Below are positions 53,203 through 59,196 of a stretch of 64,000 nucleotides of DNA, one piece after another (within the stretch, counting starts at the first letter, position 1; the number at the start of each line of letters is the position of its first letter). Location of the stretch: the NCBI GenBank assembly GCA_050949745.1, contig JBMNGF010000007.1:38595-102594 (forward strand), written 5' to 3'. The stretch is from Syntrophaceticus sp050949745. Its GTDB lineage: Bacteria; Bacillota; DSM-12270; Thermacetogeniales; Thermacetogeniaceae. Position numbers and translations under genes: made by a program. The notes beneath the pieces are model-generated. The model was not told where the DNA came from, searched no databases, and was given only the letters and a program-made list of their open reading frames with translations.

Positions 53203-53230
53203 TTGCATTACCATGCAGATTTGATATAAT
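53203..53230 (+). promoter_or_regulatory. Promoter of structured RNA copy 2
   Basis: TTGCAT at 53,203-53,208, 16-bp spacer, TATAAT at 53,225-53,230; the first hairpin starts 8 bp later. Confidence 0.75.
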
Positions 53231-53237
53231 TTAAACA

Positions 53238-53511
53238 GGGTTTGTATAACCCAGTTTCCCCGCCTGGAAGCGGGCATGTCACAGGTATATCCTGTTTGTT
53301 TCCCCTACAATAGCGTAGGGCAAGTCTCTGCAGAAATGCAGAGTTGTTTCCCCCGGTTTTGGACTGGGGCAAGTTTTTAGCATAGATTTTTGAGTTTATC
53401 CGTGTGAATTTTTACACGGATTTAATTTTTATAATGCAAAAAAGCGACAAACCTCATGAGTATTCCCGTCGGCCACGGGAACATGGCACTCATTAGGCGA
53501 GTCGCTTTTTT
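53238..53511 (+). ncRNA. Conserved multi-hairpin RNA element, copy 2
   Basis: Same architecture as copy 1: 5' stem GGGTT/AACCC (53,238-53,252); A1 (53,254-53,279); B1 ACAGG/CCTGT (53,281-53,295); A2 (53,298-53,325); B2 CTCTGC/GCAGAG (53,326-53,343); A3 (53,346-53,374); C TCCGTGT/ACACGGA followed by TTTAAT (53,399-53,420); terminal stem D (53,438-53,511) with GCGAC/GTCGC and CCTCATGAGT/ACTCATTAGG, ending TTTTTT. Compared with copy 1, stems change on both sides while GTTTCCCC, GGGCAAGT and the linker TT are kept. Confidence 0.75.
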
Positions 53512-53527
53512 GCTTTATATATATACC

Positions 53528-53611
53528 GGGGCGGCCGCCCCACAAATATCACTTTCAGAGGATAGGAGGTGATAGGGGCGGCCGTGCCATGCGGTTTTGC
53601 CCCCGGGTATT
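53528..53611 (+). promoter_or_regulatory. Hairpin-SD-hairpin cassette 1
   Basis: Palindrome GGGGCGGCCGCCCC (53,528-53,541), then AATATCACTTT, AGGAGGTGA (53,564-53,572), a second stem GGGGC/GCCCC (53,575-53,603), then ATG at 53,612. SD to start is 42 nt unless the second hairpin folds. Confidence 0.65.
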
Positions 53612-53848
53612 ATGAGATACACGTTTAAACCAGAGATCGGCATGAATATTTCTGTTTTGTACAAAGACGTAAAGCTGGCTCCGCGGAAATTCAGGGGCAA
53701 GGTTACGTCGGTGTTTGAACGCTTCGTCGTGATTGAAACAGAAAAAGGGTACAAAACGACCCTATTCCTGCCGGACGTCAGCAGCGGTGAGGCTATCGTC
53801 ATGATAGCCAACCCGCTGGTAGCAGCAACACAGGAGGGAACAGCATGA
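53612..53848 (+). CDS. Small hypothetical protein
   Basis: A 78-aa beta-rich protein (MNISVLYKDVKLAPRKFRGK, SVFERFVVIETEKGYKTTLFL), possibly a small SH3-like or OB-like barrel. The ATG is preceded by cassette 1; the only strong ribosome site is 42 nt upstream across a hairpin. It overlaps the next ATG by 4 bp. Function unknown. Confidence 0.55.
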   Translation: MRYTFKPEIGMNISVLYKDVKLAPRKFRGKVTSVFERFVVIETEKGYKTTLFLPDVSSGEAIVMIANPLVAATQEGTA

Positions 53849-54036
53849 GCATGAGCAGATTGCTAGAACTCCTAATTGTAGCCGCTATCACGGCGATTAT
53901 ATCGTCGTACGGATTAAGCGTCGTTGGCAACATCATGGAGGATGTCAAAGAGGTAACTTCTTTAGTCACGGCTGCTGAAAAAGACACAGCTGTGATATTA
54001 GAAGAGATTGACGGCATTTTAGCAATTCAGGAATAA
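53845..54036 (+). CDS. Small membrane-associated protein
   Basis: A 63-aa protein with an N-terminal hydrophobic helix (residues about 5-27) and an acidic helical tail (EDVKEVTSLVTAAEKDTAVI). It has its own AGGAGG site and starts within the previous stop codon. No homology recognised. Confidence 0.55.
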   Translation: MSMSRLLELLIVAAITAIISSYGLSVVGNIMEDVKEVTSLVTAAEKDTAVILEEIDGILAIQE

Positions 54037-54040
54037 ATTA

Positions 54041-54107
54041 GGGCCATCGGCCCGCAAAACCATTACAAACCACTTTAGGAGGTGATGGGAAAGCGGGCCG
54101 CTGGCCC
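54041..54107 (+). promoter_or_regulatory. Hairpin-SD-hairpin cassette 2
   Basis: GGGCCATCGGCCC (54,041-54,053), then ACCACTTT, AGGAGGTGA, then CGGGCC/GGCCCG directly against the GTG start. The first hairpin's GGCCCGC is the exact complement of the second hairpin's GCGGGCC. Confidence 0.65.
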
Positions 54108-54785
54108 GTGAGTACCGAAAGAATGAAAACATCGAGTGAAAATAAAAATATTATCAACGCATTGATCTCCTTCCAAAAGGAAATTAATAATCCGAAGGTG
54201 ACAGCGGTAAACCCTTATTACAGCTCAAAGTACGTACCGCTGTCTTGTTTGCTAGATCATGTTAAGCCGCTGCTCGTTAAACACGGCTTGGCGGTAATGC
54301 AAATTCCCGGTGGGGATGGGAAAACAGTGTCGGTAACCACGCTGATATTACATACCAGCGGAGAGTGGCTGGAGGCAGACCCGCTTGTCCTACCCTTGGC
54401 AAAACCCGACCCACAGGGGGCGGGGAGTGCGATTACCTACGCGCGCAGATACGCCTTATCTGCAGTATTAGGCATTGCTAGCGACGACGATGATGATGCA
54501 AATATTGCCAGTAACCCCCAAGGGGGAAATGGGCAGCCGCGACACGCTGCAAGACAGCAACAGCAGGCCGCTGCTTCTGTTCCATCAGAGCAAAAGCCTC
54601 TCACTGATGCTCAGCGGAGAGCCATTTTTGCTATCGCAAAGAGTATTGATATGAGTGAAGACGACATCAAGTCTTTTGTGAAAAAGAGATTTAGCGTTGA
54701 GGGGGTAAGCAATTTGAATTGTAAGCAGGCAAGTGATTTAATTGCCCTGCTTAATCAGGCTAGGGCAGAATCCAAGCCTGCATAA
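54108..54785 (+). CDS. ERF-family single-strand annealing protein
   Basis: A 225-aa protein with the ERF signatures: NIINALISFQKEINNPKV, YYSSKYVPLSCLLDHVKPLLVKHGL, and GSAITYARRYALSAVLGI followed by an aspartate run (about residues 108-140). The C-terminal part has a helical UBA-like segment. ERF proteins anneal ssDNA and support phage or element recombination. GTG start; the preceding short leader frame ends in the overlapping TGA. Located in a region rich in ssDNA-related genes, consistent with action on incoming strand DNA. Confidence 0.88.
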   Translation: MSTERMKTSSENKNIINALISFQKEINNPKVTAVNPYYSSKYVPLSCLLDHVKPLLVKHGLAVMQIPGGDGKTVSVTTLILHTSGEWLEADPLVLPLAKPDPQGAGSAITYARRYALSAVLGIASDDDDDANIASNPQGGNGQPRHAARQQQQAAASVPSEQKPLTDAQRRAIFAIAKSIDMSEDDIKSFVKKRFSVEGVSNLNCKQASDLIALLNQARAESKPA

Positions 54786-54788
54786 AAT

Positions 54789-54855
54789 GGGCATATGCCC
54801 GCACCATATCACTTTGGGAGGTGAATGGGGCGGGCTAATGCCCGCCCTTTGATTT
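54789..54855 (+). promoter_or_regulatory. Hairpin-SD-hairpin cassette 3
   Basis: GGGCATATGCCC (54,789-54,800), ATATCACTTT, GGGAGGTGA, GGGCGGGC/GCCCGCCC stem with TAAT loop, then TTTGATTT and ATG at 54,856. SD to start is 35 nt in linear sequence. Confidence 0.7.
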
Positions 54856-55128
54856 ATGAAAAATTTCAATGGGTTTAGTAGTGATGAAGTGCAGCAGGCT
54901 GTCAAACGCTTGCTTGTGTTTTTGGATAAGCAGATAGAAGAAGCCGGAAATTATGTAGCTGCGCGGCCCAATGTTTCCTATGACAGATCGCGGAAGCTAG
55001 GGCAGTTAACTGCTTATACGGAGTGTCTCCGTGTTGTAATCACAGAAGCCTTCCCGGGTTCCGATGCTCTCTACCGTGAGCTTATCACATCCGGTGAGGT
55101 AAGGGGGCCGGCAAAATGGACAGCTTAA
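54856..55128 (+). CDS. Hypothetical protein
   Basis: A 90-aa helical soluble protein (EVQQAVKRLLVFLDKQIEEA, QLTAYTECLRVVITEAF). Preceded by cassette 3. It overlaps a 41-codon cysteine-containing frame at its 3' end. No family recognised. Confidence 0.55.
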   Translation: MKNFNGFSSDEVQQAVKRLLVFLDKQIEEAGNYVAARPNVSYDRSRKLGQLTAYTECLRVVITEAFPGSDALYRELITSGEVRGPAKWTA

Positions 55129-55241
55129 TGCCTGCCCCGCGACATCGTTATCGTTATTGTAACGGTATTTGCGAAGGGTGCGTGTTGTACCCCCGATGCC
55201 CGGAGACACTGGAAGAAGAAGAAGAAGAGGAAGACACATAA
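55116..55241 (+). CDS. 41-aa cysteine-containing peptide with acidic tail
   Basis: Starts inside the end of the previous gene (ATGGACAGC) and encodes a basic segment RHRYRYC, a CxxxCxxC...C cluster (CNGICEGCVLYPRC), and a run of glutamates. The spacing could bind a metal ion. Directly followed by a strong terminator, which supports it as the last gene of the unit. Confidence 0.5.
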   Translation: MDSLMPAPRHRYRYCNGICEGCVLYPRCPETLEEEEEEEDT

Positions 55242-55250
55242 TCAGAATTA

Positions 55251-55290
55251 AAACTAAGGTAGTTTATGGGAATAAACTACCTTAGTTTTT
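55251..55290 (+). terminator. Terminator after the cysteine-containing peptide
   Basis: AACTAAGGTAGTTTAT and its exact complement around a GGGA loop, then TTTTTGA. Confidence 0.9.
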
Positions 55291-55302
55291 GACTTCGAGT
55301 GA

Positions 55303-55365
55303 GCAGCTGCCCAACACTACTATTTTTTAGGAGGTGAAAGGGCGGTTGAATCCCGCCCTGTTGTT
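55303..55365 (+). promoter_or_regulatory. Hairpin-SD-hairpin cassette 4
   Basis: GCAGCTGC (55,303-55,310), AGGAGGTGAAA, AGGGCGG/CCGCCCT stem, TGTTGTT, then ATG at 55,366. A GTG inside the SD region opens an 11-codon frame whose TGA overlaps the start (ATGA). Confidence 0.65.
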
Positions 55366-56214
55366 ATGAAGGATAAAAACAAAGAAAAAGCAAAAGAAGC
55401 GCTTAATAGTGTTTTAGAAATGTTTGAGTCCGGAAACCTGCCGGCTGCAATTTCAAGAACAATGATAACTCCACCGCCGGGGTACGAACGGCCCTGCGAC
55501 AAGTGGAGTTTAGGTAACAAGATTTTTATGATTCTTTCAGGCACAACTGATGCCAGAGGTTATAAGCAGTGGCAGAAGGTTGGACGCCAGGTTAAAAAAG
55601 GCGCAAAAGCCTTCTATATCCTTGCTCCTAACACCAGAAAGACAAAAAGGACAGTTGTTGACAAAGAAACCGGCGAGGAAAAAGAAGAAACATATACCGC
55701 AATCACTGGCTTTAGGTTCATTCCTGTGTTCAGGTATGAGGACACGGAAGGCGACCCCTTGCCGGAGTTTGACTATTCTCCCCCGGAACTGCCGCCTTTA
55801 CAGGATATGGCACGGGAATTTGGAGTAGACGAAGTCATTTATGCTCCAGGATGCGGAGCCGGTTACGGTTTTTATGCACGGAGGCAGGGTAAGAAACAGA
55901 TTGTTCTGCACACCCATGATGTAAAAACCTGGTTCCACGAGTTGGGGCACGCTATCCATAATTCTTTTAAAGAGCTGAAAAACGGCCAGCAGCCGGACCA
56001 AGAAATTGTAGCTGAAGTTTTTGCTGCTGTGATGTGCGAACTTCATGGAATCCAGGGGTATCATTTTCACAGCTGGGAATACGTAAAGCACTATGCTGAA
56101 AATGACCCCCAGAGGGCGCTTCAGGCAATATTTAGGGTTCTATCAGATGTCGATAAATGTCTCAATATGGCACTTTCTGAAACAGAGGTAACCGAAAAGA
56201 GTAAAACTGCCTAA
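55366..56214 (+). CDS. ArdC-like antirestriction protein
   Basis: A 282-aa protein with the ArdC N-terminal ssDNA-binding domain (PCDKWSLGNKIFMILSGTTD, then RGYKQWQKVGRQVKKGAKA) and a C-terminal zinc-metallopeptidase domain with WFHELGHAIH (about residue 190) and a distal EIVAEVFAAV glutamate. ArdC protects incoming plasmid DNA from host restriction enzymes and is typical of leading regions. Preceded by cassette 4. Expression early after transfer is inferred from family and setting. Confidence 0.88.
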   Translation: MKDKNKEKAKEALNSVLEMFESGNLPAAISRTMITPPPGYERPCDKWSLGNKIFMILSGTTDARGYKQWQKVGRQVKKGAKAFYILAPNTRKTKRTVVDKETGEEKEETYTAITGFRFIPVFRYEDTEGDPLPEFDYSPPELPPLQDMAREFGVDEVIYAPGCGAGYGFYARRQGKKQIVLHTHDVKTWFHELGHAIHNSFKELKNGQQPDQEIVAEVFAAVMCELHGIQGYHFHSWEYVKHYAENDPQRALQAIFRVLSDVDKCLNMALSETEVTEKSKTA

Positions 56215-56217
56215 ATA

Positions 56218-56285
56218 GCGGTATTTGGCCGCACTATCACTAAATTTTAGGAGGTGAAAGGGCGGCTGAATCCCGCCCGATTTTT
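56218..56285 (+). promoter_or_regulatory. Hairpin-SD-hairpin cassette 5
   Basis: GCGG/CCGC stem (56,218-56,232), TATCAC, AGGAGGTGAAA, GGGCGG/CCGCCC stem, GATTTTT, then ATG at 56,286. The SD-to-start sequence is nearly identical to cassette 4. A leader frame from the internal GTG again ends in the overlapping TGA. Confidence 0.7.
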
Positions 56286-57020
56286 ATGATAGTGATAGCA
56301 ATTTTGCTGTTGGCTGGCACAATAATTATTCACGAGTTCGGCCATCTTGTGGCTGCTAAAAAGCTGGGAATTCCTGTTCTGGAATTCTCGGTAGGATTTT
56401 GGAAGAAGTTAGCAGGAATAAAAATAAAGGATACAGAAATTAACCTGCGAATACTACCTCTCGGCGGTTTCGTAAGGCCGGACGAAGAGGCTCTTGCCGC
56501 TGCTCCTACCTGGAAACGCATTTTAATCCTGCTTGCAGGGCCGGTGATGAACTTAGCCGCTGCAGTAGCAGTGTTGGCTATCGGCATATTTTGCATTTAT
56601 GCAAGCCAGGTGCCGCTGGCAAATCTGCCGCAGCTACTTCTTATTGGCATCCAGCAGGGGTTTGTCCTGGTGGGTGAAATTATCAAGCTCACCGGAACTG
56701 CACTTGCAGGAGAGGGAGTAAACGCATTGTCCGGCCCTGTAGGCTATGTAGCCAGCGCAGGTGCAGCACAGGACGTTTCGGCTTTAACCGGTTTGATTGT
56801 CGCGGCCGCTTTAAGCGTTGGGATAGGACTTTTTAACCTGCTTCCGATACCACCGCTGGATGGAGGCCAGATTGTTTTAGCTGTTTTAGGCAAGCTGCTT
56901 AAGCCAGAAACTAGGAAAAGGGCTGTATATACCGGGTTTTTTTTGCTAATTCTTGTAGGCGTCTCTCTTGTTATCTTCGACGTTTGGAGATTGACTACGG
57001 GAACTTTTCCGGGGCTATAG
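56286..57020 (+). CDS. M50 site-2-type membrane metalloprotease without PDZ domain
   Basis: A 244-aa polytopic protein. HEFGH lies in the first membrane helix (about residue 16), followed by LEFSVGFWKKLAGI and LPLGGFV; the second motif NLLPIPPLDGG lies near residue 185. Compared with RseP/RasP it lacks the PDZ domain and is about half the length. It would cleave transmembrane substrates such as anti-sigma factors. On this element it may act on host membrane proteins after transfer; its substrate is unknown. Confidence 0.85.
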   Translation: MIVIAILLLAGTIIIHEFGHLVAAKKLGIPVLEFSVGFWKKLAGIKIKDTEINLRILPLGGFVRPDEEALAAAPTWKRILILLAGPVMNLAAAVAVLAIGIFCIYASQVPLANLPQLLLIGIQQGFVLVGEIIKLTGTALAGEGVNALSGPVGYVASAGAAQDVSALTGLIVAAALSVGIGLFNLLPIPPLDGGQIVLAVLGKLLKPETRKRAVYTGFFLLILVGVSLVIFDVWRLTTGTFPGL

Positions 57021-57100
57021 GAGGCGTTTGAGATAGATGGTTAGAGAGATATTCTATAACCAAAAAATGGAACTGATATGCCTGGGAAGGGGTGAGAGTA

Positions 57101-57388
57101 ATGCGAAAAAGAAGAACCTTGGTCTTCCAGCAAATAACAGATAGTCGCTTTATGGAGAAAAAAAAATGTTTACCTGTATTAATAGACAGAATAGGCAAAA
57201 TAAAACAGTTATTAGACATTGATGGCGTGTTTGTTGACGTGGGAGAGCCATATCTTCTTAATTGGGGCGACAACATACAATATAGGGCAGATTTCTATAT
57301 ATGGAAAAACACTAGAAAAACAACATGGAATGATATTTACGGGCTTGTTAATAGTGTAAAGCCCGTGCCATATGAGTTTCGTTGCTGA
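57101..57388 (+). CDS. Hypothetical protein
   Basis: A 95-aa protein from ATG behind GGAAGGGGTGAG. Basic N-terminus (MRKRRTLVFQQ), then a mixed alpha/beta segment (KQLLDIDGVFVDVGEPYLL). No family recognised. A 35-codon frame at 57,036 overlaps it and is probably spurious. Confidence 0.45.
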   Translation: MRKRRTLVFQQITDSRFMEKKKCLPVLIDRIGKIKQLLDIDGVFVDVGEPYLLNWGDNIQYRADFYIWKNTRKTTWNDIYGLVNSVKPVPYEFRC

Positions 57389-57456
57389 TAATAGGGGCCG
57401 GTTCGCCGGCCTTTTTTAAATTTTCTGAAGAGTTTTACAAAAGGGAGGTGACAATA

Positions 57457-57672
57457 TTGCTAAGAGCACAACGAAAAATAACAGAGTGCATAGCTACGGG
57501 CAACGGCTATCTGCTTTATACCGAAGATGAAAATATAGCTGCCATTGCAGAGCAGGCAGGTCTTAAGAAATTCGGGACTGTTATCAGACCTCCCAAAAAC
57601 AAAGAATTTGCAGCTCAGTTTATCGGCCCCCGGGGGATCGTACAAGCTGTCGTCAAGGGCAAGCAGAAATAG
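57457..57672 (+). CDS. Small hypothetical protein
   Basis: A 71-aa protein starting at TTG behind GGGAGGTGAC. Contains LLRAQRKITECIATGNGYLL and a C-terminal basic end. Upstream in-frame extension lacks a ribosome site. No homology recognised. Confidence 0.45.
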   Translation: MLRAQRKITECIATGNGYLLYTEDENIAAIAEQAGLKKFGTVIRPPKNKEFAAQFIGPRGIVQAVVKGKQK

Positions 57673-57914
57673 TCCCAGGAGCGCACACAATGGCTGTGGT
57701 GACGAGATATAAAGCAATAGGTAGGTAGGATATACCCCTGTTTTAATTCCAATACTCATTATCCTTTTGTAAAAACACGTGTTCCTCTTATATATCAAGG
57801 GTTTTCATCGCTTATAGGTTTTTCAACCGGCTTTTATATTTGGCCTGTGAGCGTTTTAAACTCCAAAAGCGCATAAATTTGCGCTTTTTTCTTTTTTAGG
57901 GGGTGAAATGCAAG
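57673..57914 (+). other. Gene-poor stretch with terminator
   Basis: About 240 bp in which I see no gene. At 57,865-57,890 an AAAAGCGCA/TGCGCTTTTTT terminator hairpin closes the preceding unit. Confidence 0.6.
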
Positions 57915-58166
57915 ATGGCAGTTACTGTTATACAACCACCAAAGGATTACCGATGGAGGAAAAGTCGTGCCTGGTGTCCCTATTGTGGAAAAGAGACCAC
58001 TTTCGGCTGGGATAAAAAAGTTGACGCTACCCGATGTATGGACTGCGGTATATCCAGTAGGGAGTTTCACGTGCGGGTGCTAAACGGGATGGGCAAAGAC
58101 AGGGAATTGGAGCGATTTGAACGGGCAGCCAAAAAGTCAAAAGCAAGATATAAAGGAGGTGAGTAG
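57915..58166 (+). CDS. Zinc-ribbon protein
   Basis: An 83-aa basic protein with two CxxC knuckles, WCPYCGK (about residue 24) and RCMDCG (about 41), spaced 16 residues apart, and a charged helical tail. Likely a small zinc ribbon binding nucleic acid or protein. ATG behind GGGGGTGAAATGC. It precedes the membrane metalloprotease by one base. Confidence 0.65.
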   Translation: MAVTVIQPPKDYRWRKSRAWCPYCGKETTFGWDKKVDATRCMDCGISSREFHVRVLNGMGKDRELERFERAAKKSKARYKGGE

Positions 58167-58167
58167 G

Positions 58168-58935
58168 TTGGATGCTAAAAGAAGAAATATGTTGGCGTTT
58201 CTTTGTGTTGTAGTCTTTATAAATCTTGTCGCTGCATCTCTGGTTATTACAGATAAGAACGTAAATTTTGATTTGCCCTGCGATGTTTTTTCAGAGCAAG
58301 AAACCGTCGAGTCAGAGCTAGGTAGAGAAGTAGAGGCATATTTTTTAGATATTGGCAAATGGGTTTGGGGTGATGATAAGGATACCAAAAAAATTGTAGA
58401 AGATGCAGCAAGAAGGGCTGTTAGGCGTGGCGTGCCTATAGATGTTTTTCAGGATATCTCCGTTGTTATCTTTCCTTTGGAGAGTTTTAATGAAACGGCT
58501 GTGTATTTTGCAGCAAAAGGCATTCCTGCCCCTATAGAAACCGCCAACTCCGTAGGAATAACGTTTGATGTTGCTACTGACGATAGCATGTTCTGTGCCA
58601 TTTGGCTTGCAGGAAGGGACGACAATCTTTCAGGTAATTTTATCCATGAAGTGGGGCACGTTTTTTCCTGGAAATACTTAAACACATCAGGGTACGGTTG
58701 GCCAGATGTTAATGCTGCAGGGGTGGAGTACCTAAAGATTAAAGGCTACCCTGTTGAAATAGGGCTAGACCAAGAAACTCAAGAGATATTGCCGTGGGAA
58801 CACCGTATAGACGAATGGTTTGCTAACGACTTTGAGTATTTGTTTTACGATGAAGGCGACCACAGAGCAGGCCCCATTCCAACCCCAGAGGTAGCAGAGT
58901 TTTTTAATAAACTATTCTCCTCTCAGCGCGGCTAA
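58168..58935 (+). CDS. Membrane-anchored HExxH metalloprotease-like protein
   Basis: A 255-aa protein: one N-terminal membrane segment (residues about 7-27), then an external domain with FIHEVGHVFSWKYL (about residue 159) and a downstream HRIDEWFANDFEYLF that could supply the third metal ligand. The arrangement resembles gluzincin/ATLF-like proteases. TTG start behind AAAGGAGGTGAG. The terminator overlaps the 3' end. Substrate unknown. Confidence 0.65.
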   Translation: MDAKRRNMLAFLCVVVFINLVAASLVITDKNVNFDLPCDVFSEQETVESELGREVEAYFLDIGKWVWGDDKDTKKIVEDAARRAVRRGVPIDVFQDISVVIFPLESFNETAVYFAAKGIPAPIETANSVGITFDVATDDSMFCAIWLAGRDDNLSGNFIHEVGHVFSWKYLNTSGYGWPDVNAAGVEYLKIKGYPVEIGLDQETQEILPWEHRIDEWFANDFEYLFYDEGDHRAGPIPTPEVAEFFNKLFSSQRG

Positions 58936-58951
58936 AAGCCGCGCTTTTTTT
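58926..58951 (+). terminator. Terminator before the excisionase
   Basis: AGCGCGGC/GCCGCGCT stem with TTTTTTTG; it starts within the stop region of the preceding gene. Confidence 0.85.
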
Positions 58952-58973
58952 GTTTATTGAGGAGGTGATTAGC

Positions 58974-59162
58974 TTGGTTCAGCTTTACACGGTTCCTGAA
59001 ACAGCTAAGTTGCTGAGAGTGAAAAAATCATACGTTTATGAGCTTATTTATACAGGCCAGTTGAAGGCTATCCGGTTGTCGGAAAGACGTTTCCGGGTTA
59101 GAGAGCAGGCTATTGTTGAGTTTATAGAAAGAAAGGAAAAAGAGATGGTGCTGGGGAATTAA
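58974..59162 (+). CDS. Excisionase/MerR-like helix-turn-helix protein
   Basis: A 62-aa protein with the excisionase-type winged HTH (YTVPETAKLLRVKKSYVYEL, then GQLKAIRLSERRFRVRE). TTG start behind GAGGAGGTGAT. It immediately precedes the integrase, the standard xis-int arrangement, and would direct excision of the element. Confidence 0.85.
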   Translation: MVQLYTVPETAKLLRVKKSYVYELIYTGQLKAIRLSERRFRVREQAIVEFIERKEKEMVLGN

Positions 59163-59196
59163 TACCCCGTTGGCCTCAAATGAGGAGGTAAAAAAA

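Noticed and set aside
51728..53511. Known riboswitch such as cyclic di-GMP, THF or preQ1 class
   Set aside because: The characteristic conserved cores of these classes are not present; the GGGCAAG motif alone is not enough, despite the nearby HD-GYP gene.
57036..57143. A 35-codon frame (ATGGTTAGAGAG...) upstream of the 57,101 gene
   Set aside because: It overlaps the next gene in another frame, lacks a good ribosome site and shows no recognisable content.
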